A stretch of DNA of 64,000 nt, from positions 2,232,001 through 2,296,000 of the forward strand of contig NZ_CP161805.1 in NCBI RefSeq assembly GCF_040801785.1, written 5' to 3'. Positions 43,975 to 54,180 of this stretch are shown piece by piece. Both the position numbers and the translations under genes were made by a program. The notes under the pieces were generated by a model. That model ran no database searches, was not told the DNA's origin, and was given only the letters and a program-made list of their open reading frames with translations. Position 1 is the first letter of the stretch. Each line of letters starts with the position of its first letter. The stretch comes from Sulfitobacter sp. LCG007 (lineage in GTDB: Bacteria; Pseudomonadota; Alphaproteobacteria; Rhodobacterales; Rhodobacteraceae).

Positions 43975-44178
43975 GACAGCGGCACCTTGTCTTTTCGACG
44001 TCTTTTCGGCCCGAAGGCCCTAACACGGGCGGCTGGGACTTTGCCGCCGTTAGCGCAAACATGCAGTACGAGCGCGGTCATCACAAGAGAGTGCATGCGC
44101 GGGCGTCGGGGTATCATTGCTTTCGCTGCGTACCTAGCACATTTTCACGTCAGTCGACGGCATTGGGGAATATCGCTC

Positions 44179-45141
44179 ATGAAAGACTTCGGAGCTGGTG
44201 ATGGATCGCCTGCAAACGCCGGAAAATTCCGCGATCCCGCCCTGACCGCCAACGGCGAGCAACGGGCGACCGTGGCCCTGGAAAATCCGAGGACGCTCTG
44301 GTTCAATACCGGCACGCTTTGCAACATCGAATGCGCGAACTGCTATATCGAAAGCAGCCCGACGAACGACCGTCTGGTCTATCTGACCGAGCCCGAGGTC
44401 CGCGACTATCTCGACCAGATCGCCGAACGCGGCTGGCCTGTCGACGAGATCGGCTTCACCGGCGGCGAGCCCTTTCTCAATCCGCAGATGATCGCCATGG
44501 CAGAAGCGGCGCTCGGACGCGGGTTCGAGGTTCTGGTCCTCACCAATGCCATGCGCCCGATGATGCGCCCCGCCGTGCAGGCCCGTCTGCGTCGGCTGAG
44601 CAAGGATCACCCCGGACGGCTGACCCTGCGCGTCTCGCTCGACCATCATGCGCGCGCGGCGCATGACGCGGAACGCGGCGCGGGAAGCTACGACAAGACG
44701 CTCGAGGGCATGCGGTGGCTGCGCGACAACGGCATCGCGATGAGCGTGGCAGGGCGGCTGGCCATGGCCGAGAACGAGGCGGCCTGTCGCAAGGGCTATG
44801 CGGCGCTCTTTGACGCAGAGCGTTTCCCGATCGACGCTTTCGATCCGGTGCAGACCGTTCTCTTTCCGGAAATGGACGTGTCGGTGGAGGTCCCCGAGAT
44901 CACCACTGACTGCTGGGGCATTCTCGGCAAGTCGCCATCCTCGGTGATGTGCGCGTCCTCGCGCATGGTGGTCAGGCGCAAGGGCGCGGACCATCCGGTG
45001 GTGCTGGCCTGTACGCTCCTGCCCTATGACACGGCATTCGAGCTGGGCCGGACGCTGGAGGAGGCAGAACGCCCCGTGGCGCTGAACCATCCGCATTGCG
45101 CAAAGTTCTGTGTCCTAGGTGGCGCCTCCTGCTCGGCGTGA
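44179..45141 (+). CDS. Radical SAM protein of unknown substrate
   Basis: A 320-residue radical SAM enzyme. The 4Fe-4S motif is CNIECANC (C48, C52, C55; CX3CX2C) in LWFNTGTLCNIECANCYIES; FTGGEPFLNPQMIAMAEAAL is the SAM-binding GGE motif; LVLTNAMRPM and LTLRVSLDHH follow. The C-terminus is cysteine-bearing (HPHCAKFCVLGGASCSA), as in proteins with an auxiliary cluster, but with few cysteines. No peptide substrate or partner is adjacent. It could be a peptide-modifying or metabolic enzyme; I do not assign one. Confidence 0.88.
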   Translation: MKDFGAGDGSPANAGKFRDPALTANGEQRATVALENPRTLWFNTGTLCNIECANCYIESSPTNDRLVYLTEPEVRDYLDQIAERGWPVDEIGFTGGEPFLNPQMIAMAEAALGRGFEVLVLTNAMRPMMRPAVQARLRRLSKDHPGRLTLRVSLDHHARAAHDAERGAGSYDKTLEGMRWLRDNGIAMSVAGRLAMAENEAACRKGYAALFDAERFPIDAFDPVQTVLFPEMDVSVEVPEITTDCWGILGKSPSSVMCASSRMVVRRKGADHPVVLACTLLPYDTAFELGRTLEEAERPVALNHPHCAKFCVLGGASCSA

Positions 45142-45298
45142 CGCGCTCGACCCGCGCGCAAGACGGCCGCACTACGGTTCCCGGACCGGTCAGCCGTTTG
45201 TTGCGACCAGCAAACAACGCAGCATCGCGCGTCACCAAATCGAACAGGCGAAAGGCCGGTGCCGCCGCCGGCCTGACCACGCCTGGCGATGCTGCACG

Positions 45299-45568
45299 TC
45301 AGTTCAGCAGGAATTCTCCTTTGACGTTGCGCCATTCGCCCGGCGATACCAGCTTGCGATGAATGAAGCGGACCGAGTGCAGCGGGCCCTCGATCTCCTT
45401 CTGCCAGAACTCGACGAACTTGAAGAGCCGCGGATGGTCCGGGGCGATATCGTAGTCCTGCCAGACAAAGGTATTCAGCACATGGGTGAAATCGGGCATG
45501 CGGTAGAAGAATTCCGCTGTGGTCAGCCCGTATCCCTTCAGCATCAGTTCGGTTTCGTTTCGTGACAT
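45299..45568 (-). CDS. usg: Usg-family protein
   Basis: An 89-residue protein of the Usg family of alphaproteobacteria, named for its position near trp genes in some species; function unknown. Seen: LKGYGLTTAEFFYRMPDFTH, TFVWQDYDIAPDHPRLFKF and VRFIHRKLVSPGEWRNVKGE. It is divergent from gyrA across 189 bp. Confidence 0.9.
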   Translation of the reverse strand: MSRNETELMLKGYGLTTAEFFYRMPDFTHVLNTFVWQDYDIAPDHPRLFKFVEFWQKEIEGPLHSVRFIHRKLVSPGEWRNVKGEFLLN

Positions 45569-45757
45569 GTCGCACCTCTCACGGCCACCCGTGAATCAGT
45601 TTGCCACGCTCCGGTTAGTTTTCAATGAATACAATATGTTGGCACTCACACCCGGCGGCTGCCATGGCATTTGCGTCGCAGGGATTGCACCTGATGTACG
45701 CAGTCTGATAGGGTGCTCCCACAAGATATAGCGCGCACAAATATCAGGCAAAAGCAC

Positions 45758-48538
45758 GTGAACGATATACCAGAACCCCCTGAAAACGGTGACGAAACAG
45801 GGGGCGACCGCCCGGAGCGTCCGCCCTATGACGGACCGAGCGTCTCGATCGAGCAGGAGATGCGCGTATCGTATCTGGACTACGCGATGTCGGTCATCGT
45901 CAGCCGCGCGATCCCGGACCTGCGGGATGGGTTGAAGCCGGTGCACAGGCGTATCCTCTATGCCATGCACGAGACCGGCAACACGCATGACAAGCCCTAT
46001 CGCAAGTCCGCACGCCCCGTCGGCGACGTCATGGGCCAATACCACCCGCACGGGGATTCCGCGATCTACGACGCACTGGTGCGGATGGCGCAGGATTTCT
46101 CCATGTCGCTGCCCCTGCTCGACGGTCAGGGCAATTTCGGCTCCATGGATGGCGATAACGCAGCGGCCATGCGCTATACCGAGGTGCGCATGGACAAGCC
46201 GGCGGCCTTCCTGCTGGCGGATATCGACAAGGATACGGTCGACTTCCAGGACAACTACGACGGCAAGCAGAAGGAGCCGACAGTTCTGCCGGCGCGCTTC
46301 CCGAACATGCTGGTCAATGGTGCAGGCGGCATCGCCGTCGGCATGGCCACCAACATACCGCCGCACAACCTCGGCGAGGTGGTCGACGCGACACTGGCGC
46401 TGATCGAGAACCCGGACCTGACGTCCGAGCAGCTCATCGAATACGTGCCGGGTCCGGACTTCCCGACAGGGGGGCTGATGCTGGGCCGCTCCGGGGCGCG
46501 CAAGGCTTACCTCGAGGGGCGCGGGTCGGTCATCATCCGGGCCAAGACCCGGGTCGAGGAGATTCGCAAGGATCGCTGGGCCATCGTCGTCGACGAGATC
46601 CCCTATCAGGTCAACAAGGCTTCGATGATCGAGAAGATCGCCGAGCAGGTACGCGAGAAGCGCATCGAAGGCATCGCCCATGTTCAGGACGAATCCGACC
46701 GCTCGGGCGTTCGGGTCGTGGTCGAGCTAAAGCGCGACGCGGTGGCCGAGGTGGTCCTGAACCAGCTCTTCCGCTTCACGCCGATGCAGACCTATTTCGG
46801 CTGCAACATGCTGGCGCTCAACGGGGGCCGTCCCGAGCAGCTCACGCTTCGGCATTTTCTCACCTATTTCGTCGACTTCCGCGAAGAGGTCGTCGCGCGC
46901 CGAACGGCCTATCTGCTGCGCAAGGCACGCGAGCGGAGCCATATCCTCTGCGGTCTGGCCGTTGCGGTCACAAACATCGACGAGGTCGTGGCGACGATCC
47001 GGTCTTCGGCGGATGCTGCGGAAGCGCGCGAGCGGCTTATGACGCGGCGCTGGCCGGCCCGGGATATCCTGCCCTACATCGCGCTGATCGACGATCCGAC
47101 CCACCCGGCCAATGACGACGGGACCTATAACCTGTCCGAAGCGCAGGCGAGGGCGATCCTCGATCTGCGGCTGCAGCGCCTGACCCAGATCGGGGTCAAG
47201 GAAGTTACCGACGAGCTCGAGGAACTGGCAGGCAAGATCAAGGAATATCTCGAAATCCTGGGCTCGCGCGAGCGGATCATGGGCATCATCGCCGACGAGT
47301 TGCGCGAGGTGAAGGAGCTGTTTCCTCAGCCGCGCCGCACCGAGATCGTCGACTGGTCCGGCGACATGGATGACGAGGACCTCATCGCCCGCGAGGACAT
47401 GGTCGTCACGGTAACCCAGTCCGGCTGGATCAAGCGCACCCAGCTGGGCGAGTTCCGCAGCCAGCGCCGGGGCGGCAAGGGCCTTTCGGGCATGGCAACC
47501 AAGGACGAGGACGTTGTCACCACGCTCTTCGTGGCCAACACCCACACGCAGCTGCTTTTCTTCACCACGGACGGGATGGTCTACAAGCTCAAGACCTGGC
47601 GCCTGCCGCTGGGCGGGCGCACCGCCAAGGGCAAGGCGATCGTGAACATCCTGCCGATCCCCACAGGTGTTTCGATCGCGGCGATCATGCCCGTCGACCG
47701 GGACGAGGAACACTGGGACGATCTGCAGATCGTCTTCGCCACCTCTGCAGGCGACGTGCGGCGCAACGCGCTGAGCGATTTCACCAACGTGATGCGCAAC
47801 GGCAAGATCGCCATGAAACTGCCCGAAGGCACGAGCCTTGTGAACGCGCGGATCTGCGCGACCGACGACGACGTGATGCTGGTGACGGCGCTCGGACGCG
47901 CGATCCGCTTCCCCACGACCGACGTGCGCGTCTTCAAGGGCCGCGATTCGACCGGCGTCCGGGGCATCAGGCTTGCCCAGGGCGACAGCGTGGTATCGAT
48001 GTCCGTCATCAGGCATTACGAAGCGACGCCCGCAGAGCGCGCGGCCTATCTCAAGATGCGCCGTGCGATGGCGGGGCTGGCGGACGATGCGGAGGTCGAG
48101 GAAGACGAGGATGCGGCGGAAGAGGCGGTTGATTTCACCCGCGACGACTATGCGCGCATGTCGGCGGCCGAAGACACCATCCTGACCATCACCGCGAGCG
48201 GGTCGGGCAAGCTGTCCTCCTCGCACGACTATCCGGTGCGCGGACGCGGCGGCCAGGGCGTCATGGGCATGGACAAGGCGATGCGGGGCGGCAGGCTCGT
48301 GGCCTCCTTCCCGGTCGATCTCGACGACCAGATCATGCTGGCCACCTCGCGCGGACAGTCGATCCGGGTGCCGGTCGAAGGAATTTCCTTCCGGTCGCGC
48401 ACCGCGGGCGGGGTCAAGGTCTTCGACACCGGCGCAGGTGAGGAGGTGGTGAGCGTCGCGCGCATCGCCGAGCAGGCCGCCGTGGAGGTCGCCGAAGACC
48501 CCGAGACGCCCGGCGCACCGGACAACGGCACAGATTAA
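45758..48538 (+). CDS. gyrA: DNA gyrase subunit A
   Basis: Type-II topoisomerase breakage-reunion subunit, about 926 residues. Seen: [20 protein letters not shown], the active-site tyrosine in [32 protein letters not shown], and a C-terminal beta-pinwheel with the GyrA-box [10 protein letters not shown]. The quinolone-resistance region has Ser and Asp at the E. coli 83 and 87 positions, i.e. wild-type residues. An acidic insert in the C-terminal part ([20 protein letters not shown]) is as in other alphaproteobacteria. The GTG at 45758 or another GTG at 45713 could start translation; neither has a clear ribosome site. Confidence 0.96.
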   Translation: MNDIPEPPENGDETGGDRPERPPYDGPSVSIEQEMRVSYLDYAMSVIVSRAIPDLRDGLKPVHRRILYAMHETGNTHDKPYRKSARPVGDVMGQYHPHGDSAIYDALVRMAQDFSMSLPLLDGQGNFGSMDGDNAAAMRYTEVRMDKPAAFLLADIDKDTVDFQDNYDGKQKEPTVLPARFPNMLVNGAGGIAVGMATNIPPHNLGEVVDATLALIENPDLTSEQLIEYVPGPDFPTGGLMLGRSGARKAYLEGRGSVIIRAKTRVEEIRKDRWAIVVDEIPYQVNKASMIEKIAEQVREKRIEGIAHVQDESDRSGVRVVVELKRDAVAEVVLNQLFRFTPMQTYFGCNMLALNGGRPEQLTLRHFLTYFVDFREEVVARRTAYLLRKARERSHILCGLAVAVTNIDEVVATIRSSADAAEARERLMTRRWPARDILPYIALIDDPTHPANDDGTYNLSEAQARAILDLRLQRLTQIGVKEVTDELEELAGKIKEYLEILGSRERIMGIIADELREVKELFPQPRRTEIVDWSGDMDDEDLIAREDMVVTVTQSGWIKRTQLGEFRSQRRGGKGLSGMATKDEDVVTTLFVANTHTQLLFFTTDGMVYKLKTWRLPLGGRTAKGKAIVNILPIPTGVSIAAIMPVDRDEEHWDDLQIVFATSAGDVRRNALSDFTNVMRNGKIAMKLPEGTSLVNARICATDDDVMLVTALGRAIRFPTTDVRVFKGRDSTGVRGIRLAQGDSVVSMSVIRHYEATPAERAAYLKMRRAMAGLADDAEVEEDEDAAEEAVDFTRDDYARMSAAEDTILTITASGSGKLSSSHDYPVRGRGGQGVMGMDKAMRGGRLVASFPVDLDDQIMLATSRGQSIRVPVEGISFRSRTAGGVKVFDTGAGEEVVSVARIAEQAAVEVAEDPETPGAPDNGTD

Positions 48539-48593
48539 CCCGGCCGAAACGACTTGCGTGCATCTTCCCGGACCGTAGCGCCGGGAGGATCAC

Positions 48594-48944
48594 ATGAACG
48601 TCTACAGCTGTCTCATCGACCTGAAGGATGATGCCAAGGCGCTCGCCTTCGCCAAGGCGGTCGAGGACTGGATGAGTTACCTCCAGGCGGAAGAGCTGAT
48701 CATGGGGTGGCGCCTCCTGCGGCGCAAACTCAACCTCAATGCCGACTGTTACCGCGATTTCCTGCTCGAGATCGAGGTGGACGGGCTGTCGCAGCTCGAC
48801 CTCGCCTTCCGCCGCACCGGATCCCATGACGAGCAGGTCGAGGCATTGCATCGCGCGGTGCATGATCTCGTCGGCCGGGCCGAGTTCGCCCTCTACAGGC
48901 CGTTCCCGGACCCGGAAAGATCCGAACGCATGGCGCTGCTCTGA
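48594..48944 (+). CDS. Small conserved protein, DUF6614-like
   Basis: A 116-residue cytoplasmic protein beginning MNVYSCLIDLKDDAKALAFA, with MGWRLLRRKLNLNADCYRDF and FLLEIEVDGLSQLDLAFRRT. It looks like a ferredoxin-like alpha/beta fold and matches the DUF6614 group, as I recall it, of Rhodobacteraceae. It starts 55 bp after gyrA with a GGAGG-type site (GGGAGGATCAC before ATG). Function unknown. Confidence 0.8.
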   Translation: MNVYSCLIDLKDDAKALAFAKAVEDWMSYLQAEELIMGWRLLRRKLNLNADCYRDFLLEIEVDGLSQLDLAFRRTGSHDEQVEALHRAVHDLVGRAEFALYRPFPDPERSERMALL

Positions 48945-48990
48945 CCGGGCCAGGCTCCCGCCCGACCCCCTCGCCCTGTCGGGCAGACGC

Positions 48991-50466
48991 TCAGAGCCCG
49001 TAGATCCCGGCGAACTTCGTCTTGAGATAGGCCAGCAACGGCTTTTCCGAAGGCGCGAACCCGCAGGCCCGCTCGATGACCTCGCGCGGCTCGAACAGCC
49101 CGCCGTGGCGCTGGACGTTCTCGCGCAGCCACCCCGTCGCCGCCGAAGTGTCGCCGGCGGCAAGCTGGTCGTCGAGCGCGGGAAGCGCCTCGCGCATGGC
49201 CTGATACAGGCATCCGGCATAGACGTTGCCCAGACTGTAGGTCGGAAAATACCCGAACAGCCCGACCGACCAATGCACGTCCTGCAGCACCCCGTTCGAG
49301 GCCCGGTCCACAGGATAGCCGAAATCCGACGCGAAACGGTCGTTCCAGGCGGCCTCAAGATCGCCGACGACCAGATCGCCCGACATCAGCGCGCGTTCCA
49401 GGTCAAAGCGCAGCATGATGTGGAGGTTGTACTGCAGTTCGTCCGCCTCGGTGCGGATATGACCGTCCGCCACGCGGTTCACGGCCGCATAGAAATCGTC
49501 GGCCGAGTCGAGCCCGATATCGCCGAAGGTCTCGCGCATCCGCTCGAACAGCCACCCCGTGAAGGCGCGGCTGCGCCCAAGCTGGTTCTCGTAGATGCGG
49601 CTCTGGCTTTCGTGCACGCCCATGGAAACGCCCTGCCCGACCGGCGTCAGCAGGTAGTCCCGGTCGATGGATTGCTCGTAGCCCGCGTGTCCGACCTCAT
49701 GGATGGTCGAATAGAAGCAGTTGAACGGATCGGCGGGATTGGTGCGCGTGGTGATGCGCACATCGAGCCCGGAGCCCGAAGAGAAAGGATGGACCGCCTT
49801 GTCGACGCGACCGTGCCGCAGATCGTAACCGAAGACCTGCGCCAGCTGCTGTGAAAGCTCGAGCTGTGCAGTCTCGTCATAAAGACCCTTTATCGTCTTC
49901 GGGGCAGGCGCGGCGCGAACCGCGGCGCGAAGCTCCGAAATCTCGGGACGCATGGCGTCAAACATCGTCTGCAGCTCGGCGCCGGTCAGGCCGGGCTCGT
50001 AATCCTGCAGCATCGCGTCATAGACGTCCCCGCCCGCCGCCAGCGCGGCGCCCTCCTCACGCTTGAGCGCGATGACCTCCTGCAGGACCGGTGCAAATGC
50101 GGAGAAATCGTCTGCCGCCCGTGCCTCGGCCCATTTTCCCTGCGCTTCCGAAGTCACACGCGCGATCCGCGCGGCCAGCGCCGCGGGCACCTTGGCGGTG
50201 CGCTCGAAACTGCGCCGGATATGGCGAAGCTGCGCGCGGCCCGTGGCGTCGATGGTCTCGCTCTCGGCTGCCTCCAACCAGGCGGCCAGACGCGGATCGA
50301 CGCGGCGCGCGTGCAGCGCCCCTTCGATTGCCGCCATCTCCTCGCCCCGCTGCGGCGCCGCGCCGCGCGGCATCATCGTCTCCTGGTCCCAGCCCAGCCG
50401 TCCCGCGACCTGCGCCAGCGCCTCGGTCTCGCGCACATGCGCCATCAACTCGTCAAATGCCGGCAC
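48991..50466 (-). CDS. M32-family metallocarboxypeptidase
   Basis: A 491-residue zinc carboxypeptidase of the Taq-like family. Seen: the zinc-binding HEVGH in STIHEVGHAGYEQ, GVHESQSRIYENQLGRSR with the third zinc ligand glutamate, the N-terminal AQVAGRLGWDQETMMPRGA, and LHIMLRFDLERALMSGDL and YAGCLYQAMREALPALDDQL toward the end. It releases C-terminal residues from peptides in the cytoplasm. Confidence 0.94.
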   Translation of the reverse strand: MPAFDELMAHVRETEALAQVAGRLGWDQETMMPRGAAPQRGEEMAAIEGALHARRVDPRLAAWLEAAESETIDATGRAQLRHIRRSFERTAKVPAALAARIARVTSEAQGKWAEARAADDFSAFAPVLQEVIALKREEGAALAAGGDVYDAMLQDYEPGLTGAELQTMFDAMRPEISELRAAVRAAPAPKTIKGLYDETAQLELSQQLAQVFGYDLRHGRVDKAVHPFSSGSGLDVRITTRTNPADPFNCFYSTIHEVGHAGYEQSIDRDYLLTPVGQGVSMGVHESQSRIYENQLGRSRAFTGWLFERMRETFGDIGLDSADDFYAAVNRVADGHIRTEADELQYNLHIMLRFDLERALMSGDLVVGDLEAAWNDRFASDFGYPVDRASNGVLQDVHWSVGLFGYFPTYSLGNVYAGCLYQAMREALPALDDQLAAGDTSAATGWLRENVQRHGGLFEPREVIERACGFAPSEKPLLAYLKTKFAGIYGL

Positions 50467-50469
50467 GGA

Positions 50470-51618
50470 TCATCTTCCTCTCAGGGACGTTGCAATGGGA
50501 TAGCCGCTCAGGAAACGGGCGCGCAGGATCAGCACCCAGACCGCCACCGCCATGAGCTGATGAAGGATCGCGATCTCCGCCGGCGCCCCGTAAAGCACTG
50601 TGACAATTCCCAGGAGGATCTGCAGCGACATCGCCGCCAGCACCGCGTTGAAGGCCAGGCGTGTGCGCGGATGGCTCGACCGGCGACCGCGCGTCCAGGC
50701 GAATACGGCGAAGGCGAACAGCGCGTAGCCCGTCATGCGGTGGATGAACTGCACGAGGCCGGGATTGTCGAGGAAGTTGCGCCAGAAGGGTTCGAGCGTG
50801 AAGGCGGTCACGGGCACGAAATGGCCACCCATCAGGGGCCAGTCGGTGTAGCTTCGCCCGGCGTCGATCCCGGCGACGAGCGCGCCGATGAGGATCTGGA
50901 GAAAGGCGAAATGCATGAGCCCCGTCGATACGGCCCAGAGCCCGGCCTCGCGTGCCCGGCGGGCCTGCATGAGAAGGCGCGCTTCGCGGCCCAGCTCGAA
51001 GATGTACCAGGCGATGATGCCGAGGATGACGAAGGCGAGCCCAAGGTGAAAGGCCAGGCGCTCGCTCGCAACGTCAAGGGCGCCCTCTCCGGGCGTGACG
51101 CCGGAGGAGACCATCCACCAGCCCACGCCGCCCTGCAAGGCCCCCAGCAGCCCGGGCAGAGCCAGCTTGCCGCTCCAGCCGACGGGGATCTGCCGGCGCA
51201 GCGCGAACCACGCAAAGCCCAGGGCCCAGACGAGACCCACGAGGCGGCCCAGGTTGCGATGGCCCCACTCCCACAGGTAGATCGGTTTGAAGTCCTCGAT
51301 GTCCATCCAGCTGTTCTGGATGCGGAATTCGTCGGTTTCCTGATACTTTTCGAATTCGGACTGCCAGTCCTGCGCGCTCATCGGCGGCAGCGCACCCATG
51401 ACAGGGTCCCATTCCGTGATGCTGAGCCCGCTGTCCGTCAGACGGGTCAGCCCGCCGACCGCGATCATCGTCACGACAAGCACGAACAGCACCATGAGCC
51501 AGATCCGGATCGCACCGCGCGCTCCGCCCCTGCCCCGATCAATGAGCCCCGGTTGCGCGGCGGAGCGTGCCGTACCGGCGTCGCCGACCTCTTCGAAAAG
51601 CTTGCGATTTCCGGCCAT
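50470..51618 (-). CDS. ctaA: Heme A synthase (CtaA/Cox15)
   Basis: Converts heme O to heme A for cytochrome aa3 oxidase. 382 residues with eight membrane helices. Seen: GGLTRLTDSGLSITEWDPVM, EFEKYQETDEFRI, the heme-ligating histidines in WEWGHRNLGRLVGLVWALGF and FIHRMTGYALFAFAVFAW, with AFHLGLAFVILGIIAW and HQLMAVAVWVLILRARFL. It ends 4 bp before the carboxypeptidase start. Confidence 0.95.
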   Translation of the reverse strand: MAGNRKLFEEVGDAGTARSAAQPGLIDRGRGGARGAIRIWLMVLFVLVVTMIAVGGLTRLTDSGLSITEWDPVMGALPPMSAQDWQSEFEKYQETDEFRIQNSWMDIEDFKPIYLWEWGHRNLGRLVGLVWALGFAWFALRRQIPVGWSGKLALPGLLGALQGGVGWWMVSSGVTPGEGALDVASERLAFHLGLAFVILGIIAWYIFELGREARLLMQARRAREAGLWAVSTGLMHFAFLQILIGALVAGIDAGRSYTDWPLMGGHFVPVTAFTLEPFWRNFLDNPGLVQFIHRMTGYALFAFAVFAWTRGRRSSHPRTRLAFNAVLAAMSLQILLGIVTVLYGAPAEIAILHQLMAVAVWVLILRARFLSGYPIATSLRGR

Positions 51619-51687
51619 CGGACCTCCAGCCTGCTGCGTCGGGTCAGTCCTAAGCCCTGCCGCGGTCTTCGTCCAGCACCACCGGAT

Positions 51688-52437
51688 CTATCGCGGCGCG
51701 CGTCGCAGAAGCTGGCGCAGGATCCCGTGCAGCATCTGCACATCGGCGCGCGTCAGGGGCATCCTGCTCCACATGTTGCGCAGGTTGATCTTCATCGACT
51801 GGACCTTGTGTTCGGGAAAGAAGAAACCCGCTTCCTCGAGGCGACCCTCGTAATGCGCCGACAGCGCTTCGACTTCGGCGACGCTGGCCCATGGGCTGCC
51901 GGCCATCTCCATGCGCTGATCGACGATCCCACCCTGCCGCCGCCGCCATTCGTAGCCGACCAGAAGCACGCATTGCGCGAGATTGAGCGAGGGGAACTCC
52001 GGGTTCACCGGTACCGAGACAAGGGCGTTGGCCCGCGCGATATCCTCGTTCTCGAGGCCCGCGCGCTCGGGTCCGAAAAGCACCGCGACCCGCCGGCCTT
52101 GTGCGATCTGTTCAGCCGCCAGCGCCATGGCCCCCTCGGGGCTGTAGACCGGCTTGGTCAGGTCCCGCGTCCGGGCCGTAGTGGCGAAGACGAAGTCGCA
52201 ATCCGCCACGGCCTCGGCCAGCGTATCGCTGAGCTGGGCCTCGTCGAGCAGGCGCCCCGCACCGCTTGCCATCGCGACCGCGGCCGGATTCGGCCAGCCG
52301 TCACGCGGAGCCACGACACGCATGCGATCGAGACCGAAGTTCCACATCGCGCGCGCGGCCGCACCGATGTTCTCGCCCATCTGGGGGCGCACCAGCACCA
52401 TGGCCGGGATGGGAGGCGGAGCGATCGGGTCTGTCAT
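51688..52437 (-). CDS. TrmJ-like tRNA 2'-O-methyltransferase
   Basis: A SPOUT (TrmH)-family RNA methyltransferase of 249 residues. Seen: the start of the fold at VLVRPQMGENIGAAARAMWN, motif 2 in VAVLFGPERAGLENEDIARA, and motif 3 VNPEFPSLNLAQCVLLVGYE, as in TrmJ, which methylates position 32 of tRNAs. It is upstream of ctaA on the same strand (69-bp gap). Confidence 0.9.
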   Translation of the reverse strand: MTDPIAPPPIPAMVLVRPQMGENIGAAARAMWNFGLDRMRVVAPRDGWPNPAAVAMASGAGRLLDEAQLSDTLAEAVADCDFVFATTARTRDLTKPVYSPEGAMALAAEQIAQGRRVAVLFGPERAGLENEDIARANALVSVPVNPEFPSLNLAQCVLLVGYEWRRRQGGIVDQRMEMAGSPWASVAEVEALSAHYEGRLEEAGFFFPEHKVQSMKINLRNMWSRMPLTRADVQMLHGILRQLLRRAPR

Positions 52438-52577
52438 GCGCGCCTCATACGCAACGCACCGGTGGCCTGCAAGAAATCCCGGCGGGATCCGGTGTTGCCA
52501 AAGACGCCCGCTGGAGGCATAGCCGTTCCTGCCGCGCGGCCCTGTCGGACCGGCGCAGCACCTACCGGAGAGCCACG

Positions 52578-53198
52578 ATGTCCGAAGAAGACGCGCCCCA
52601 GATCTATCTCGTCACCCCGCCGCAGGTCGACCTCGAGGGCTTTCCGGATCTTCTGGGCCGCCTGCTAGACGGCATCGACATCGCCTGCGTCCGCCTTGCG
52701 CTCTCGACACGCGACGAGGACTCGCTTGCGCGCGCGGCGGACGCCCTGCGCGAAGTGACCCATGCGCGCGATGTGGCGCTTGTGCTGTCCGAGCATGTGC
52801 TTCTGGCGCAGCGCCTCGGTCTCGACGGCGTGCATCTGCCGGATGCCGCCCGGTCTGTCCGCGCAGCGCGCAAGACCCTGGGCGAGGATGCGATCGTCGG
52901 AAGTTTCTGCGGCGGCTCGCGCCACGACGGGCTGAGCGCGGGAGAGGCCGGCGCGGACTATGTCAGCCTCGGACCGGTGCGCGCCTCCCCACTCGGCGAC
53001 GGCAGCTTTGCCGAGGCCGATCTTTTCCAGTGGTGGTCCGAAGTGATCGAGATCCCGGTGGTGGCCGAAGGCGGGCTCGACGAGGAAACGATCCGTGACC
53101 TCGCCCCCTTCGCGGATTTCTTCGGCATCGGCGACGAGATCTGGCACGAAGAGGACCCTCTCGCCACGCTGAGCCGGCTGTCCCGGGCGATGGCCTGA
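52578..53198 (+). CDS. ThiE-like TIM-barrel protein with eroded active site
   Basis: A 206-residue protein with the fold and length of thiamine-phosphate synthase: IYLVTPPQVDLEGFPDLLGR, ALVLSEHVLLAQRLGLDGVH, GADYVSLGPVRASP and IPVVAEGGLDEETIRDLAPF. Differences from active ThiE: the Q-x-R-x-K substrate-binding segment reads VRLALSTRD, the GVHLGQ motif reads GVHLPDA, and the TxTK phosphate loop is missing (ASPLGDG). It may be a related enzyme on another phosphorylated ligand, or a non-catalytic paralogue. Its neighbours are trmJ (divergent) and pseudouridine genes after it. Confidence 0.8.
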   Translation: MSEEDAPQIYLVTPPQVDLEGFPDLLGRLLDGIDIACVRLALSTRDEDSLARAADALREVTHARDVALVLSEHVLLAQRLGLDGVHLPDAARSVRAARKTLGEDAIVGSFCGGSRHDGLSAGEAGADYVSLGPVRASPLGDGSFAEADLFQWWSEVIEIPVVAEGGLDEETIRDLAPFADFFGIGDEIWHEEDPLATLSRLSRAMA

Positions 53199-53208
53199 GA
53201 TATTGCCC

Positions 53209-53233
53209 GAAGGTGCGGCGGGCCGCACCTTAC
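53209..53233. repeat. Interspersed palindrome, copy 3, after the ThiE-like gene
   Basis: GAAGGTGCGGC-GGG-CCGCACCTTAC, 25 bp, 11 bp after the ThiE-like stop. Same stem family as 21937-21962 and 40222-40247, here between genes on the same strand, so it probably ends the ThiE-like transcript before psuK. Confidence 0.75.
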
Positions 53234-53286
53234 CGCCCCCGCCGAACCCTCTTGATCCCTCAGCCGTTCCCCGGCAAAAGGCCGCC

Positions 53287-54180
53287 ATGAAGGCCGCGCC
53301 GGACATCCTGTGCATCGGATCCGTTCTCTGGGACGTGATCGGTCGTTCCGCCAGCGTCATGTCGCAGGGATCGGACGTCCCGGGGCGCATCACCCGCCTG
53401 CCCGGCGGCGTCGCCATGAACATCGCGATGACGCTCGCCCGCTTCGGAATGAAGCCCGCGCTGCTGAGCGCCGTGGGCCGCGACGCGGAAGGCGAAGACC
53501 TTCTCGCCGCCTGTGTCGCGCGCGGGCTGATCACCGACAGCATCTACCGCTCGGACGACCTGCCGACCGACCGCTACATGGCCGTGGAGGGCGCGAACGG
53601 TCTGATCGCCGCTATCGCGGACGCGCATTCTCTCGAAGCGGCGGGAGCCAAGATCCTGAGCCCGCTCCGGGACGGCAGGCTGGCGGACGCCGACAATCCC
53701 TATCGGGGTCCGGCGGCGCTTGACGGCAATCTCACGCTGGACCTGCTGGGCGAGATCGCCTCGGGCCCGCTGCTGGCCGAGGCCGACCTGCGGGTGGCCC
53801 CGGCCTCGCCCGGCAAGGCCGAGCGTCTGGCGCCGTTCCTGCAGAACGGGCGCGGCACGCTCTATCTCAACCTCGAGGAGGCGGGCCTTCTCTGCCACGC
53901 CCGCTTCGAGACCTCGCGCGCCGCCGCCGAGGCGCTGCTGGCCCGAGGCGCCGCGCGCGTTCTGGTGACCGCCGGCGGCGAAGACGCCAGCGACGGCCGT
54001 ACGGACGCCATCCTGTCGCTCACACCGCCGCGGGTCCTCGTCACCCGCGTGACCGGGGCGGGCGACACCTTCATGGCGGCGCATATCGCCGCCGAGACCG
54101 CCGGCGCGGATCCGGAGACTGCCCTGCTGCGGGCACTCGAGGCCGCTGCCGCCTATGTATCCGGAGAGACCGCCCTGTGA
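53287..54180 (+). CDS. psuK: PfkB-family sugar kinase, probable pseudouridine kinase
   Basis: A ribokinase-family kinase of 297 residues. Seen: ILCIGSVLWDVIGRS, LPGGVAMNIAMTLARFGMKP (substrate-binding GG), and the C-terminal VTRVTGAGDTFMAAHIAAET with the catalytic Asp. It overlaps psuG by 4 bases (GTGA), so it probably phosphorylates pseudouridine to the substrate of PsuG. Specificity is inferred from the partner. Confidence 0.88.
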   Translation: MKAAPDILCIGSVLWDVIGRSASVMSQGSDVPGRITRLPGGVAMNIAMTLARFGMKPALLSAVGRDAEGEDLLAACVARGLITDSIYRSDDLPTDRYMAVEGANGLIAAIADAHSLEAAGAKILSPLRDGRLADADNPYRGPAALDGNLTLDLLGEIASGPLLAEADLRVAPASPGKAERLAPFLQNGRGTLYLNLEEAGLLCHARFETSRAAAEALLARGAARVLVTAGGEDASDGRTDAILSLTPPRVLVTRVTGAGDTFMAAHIAAETAGADPETALLRALEAAAAYVSGETAL

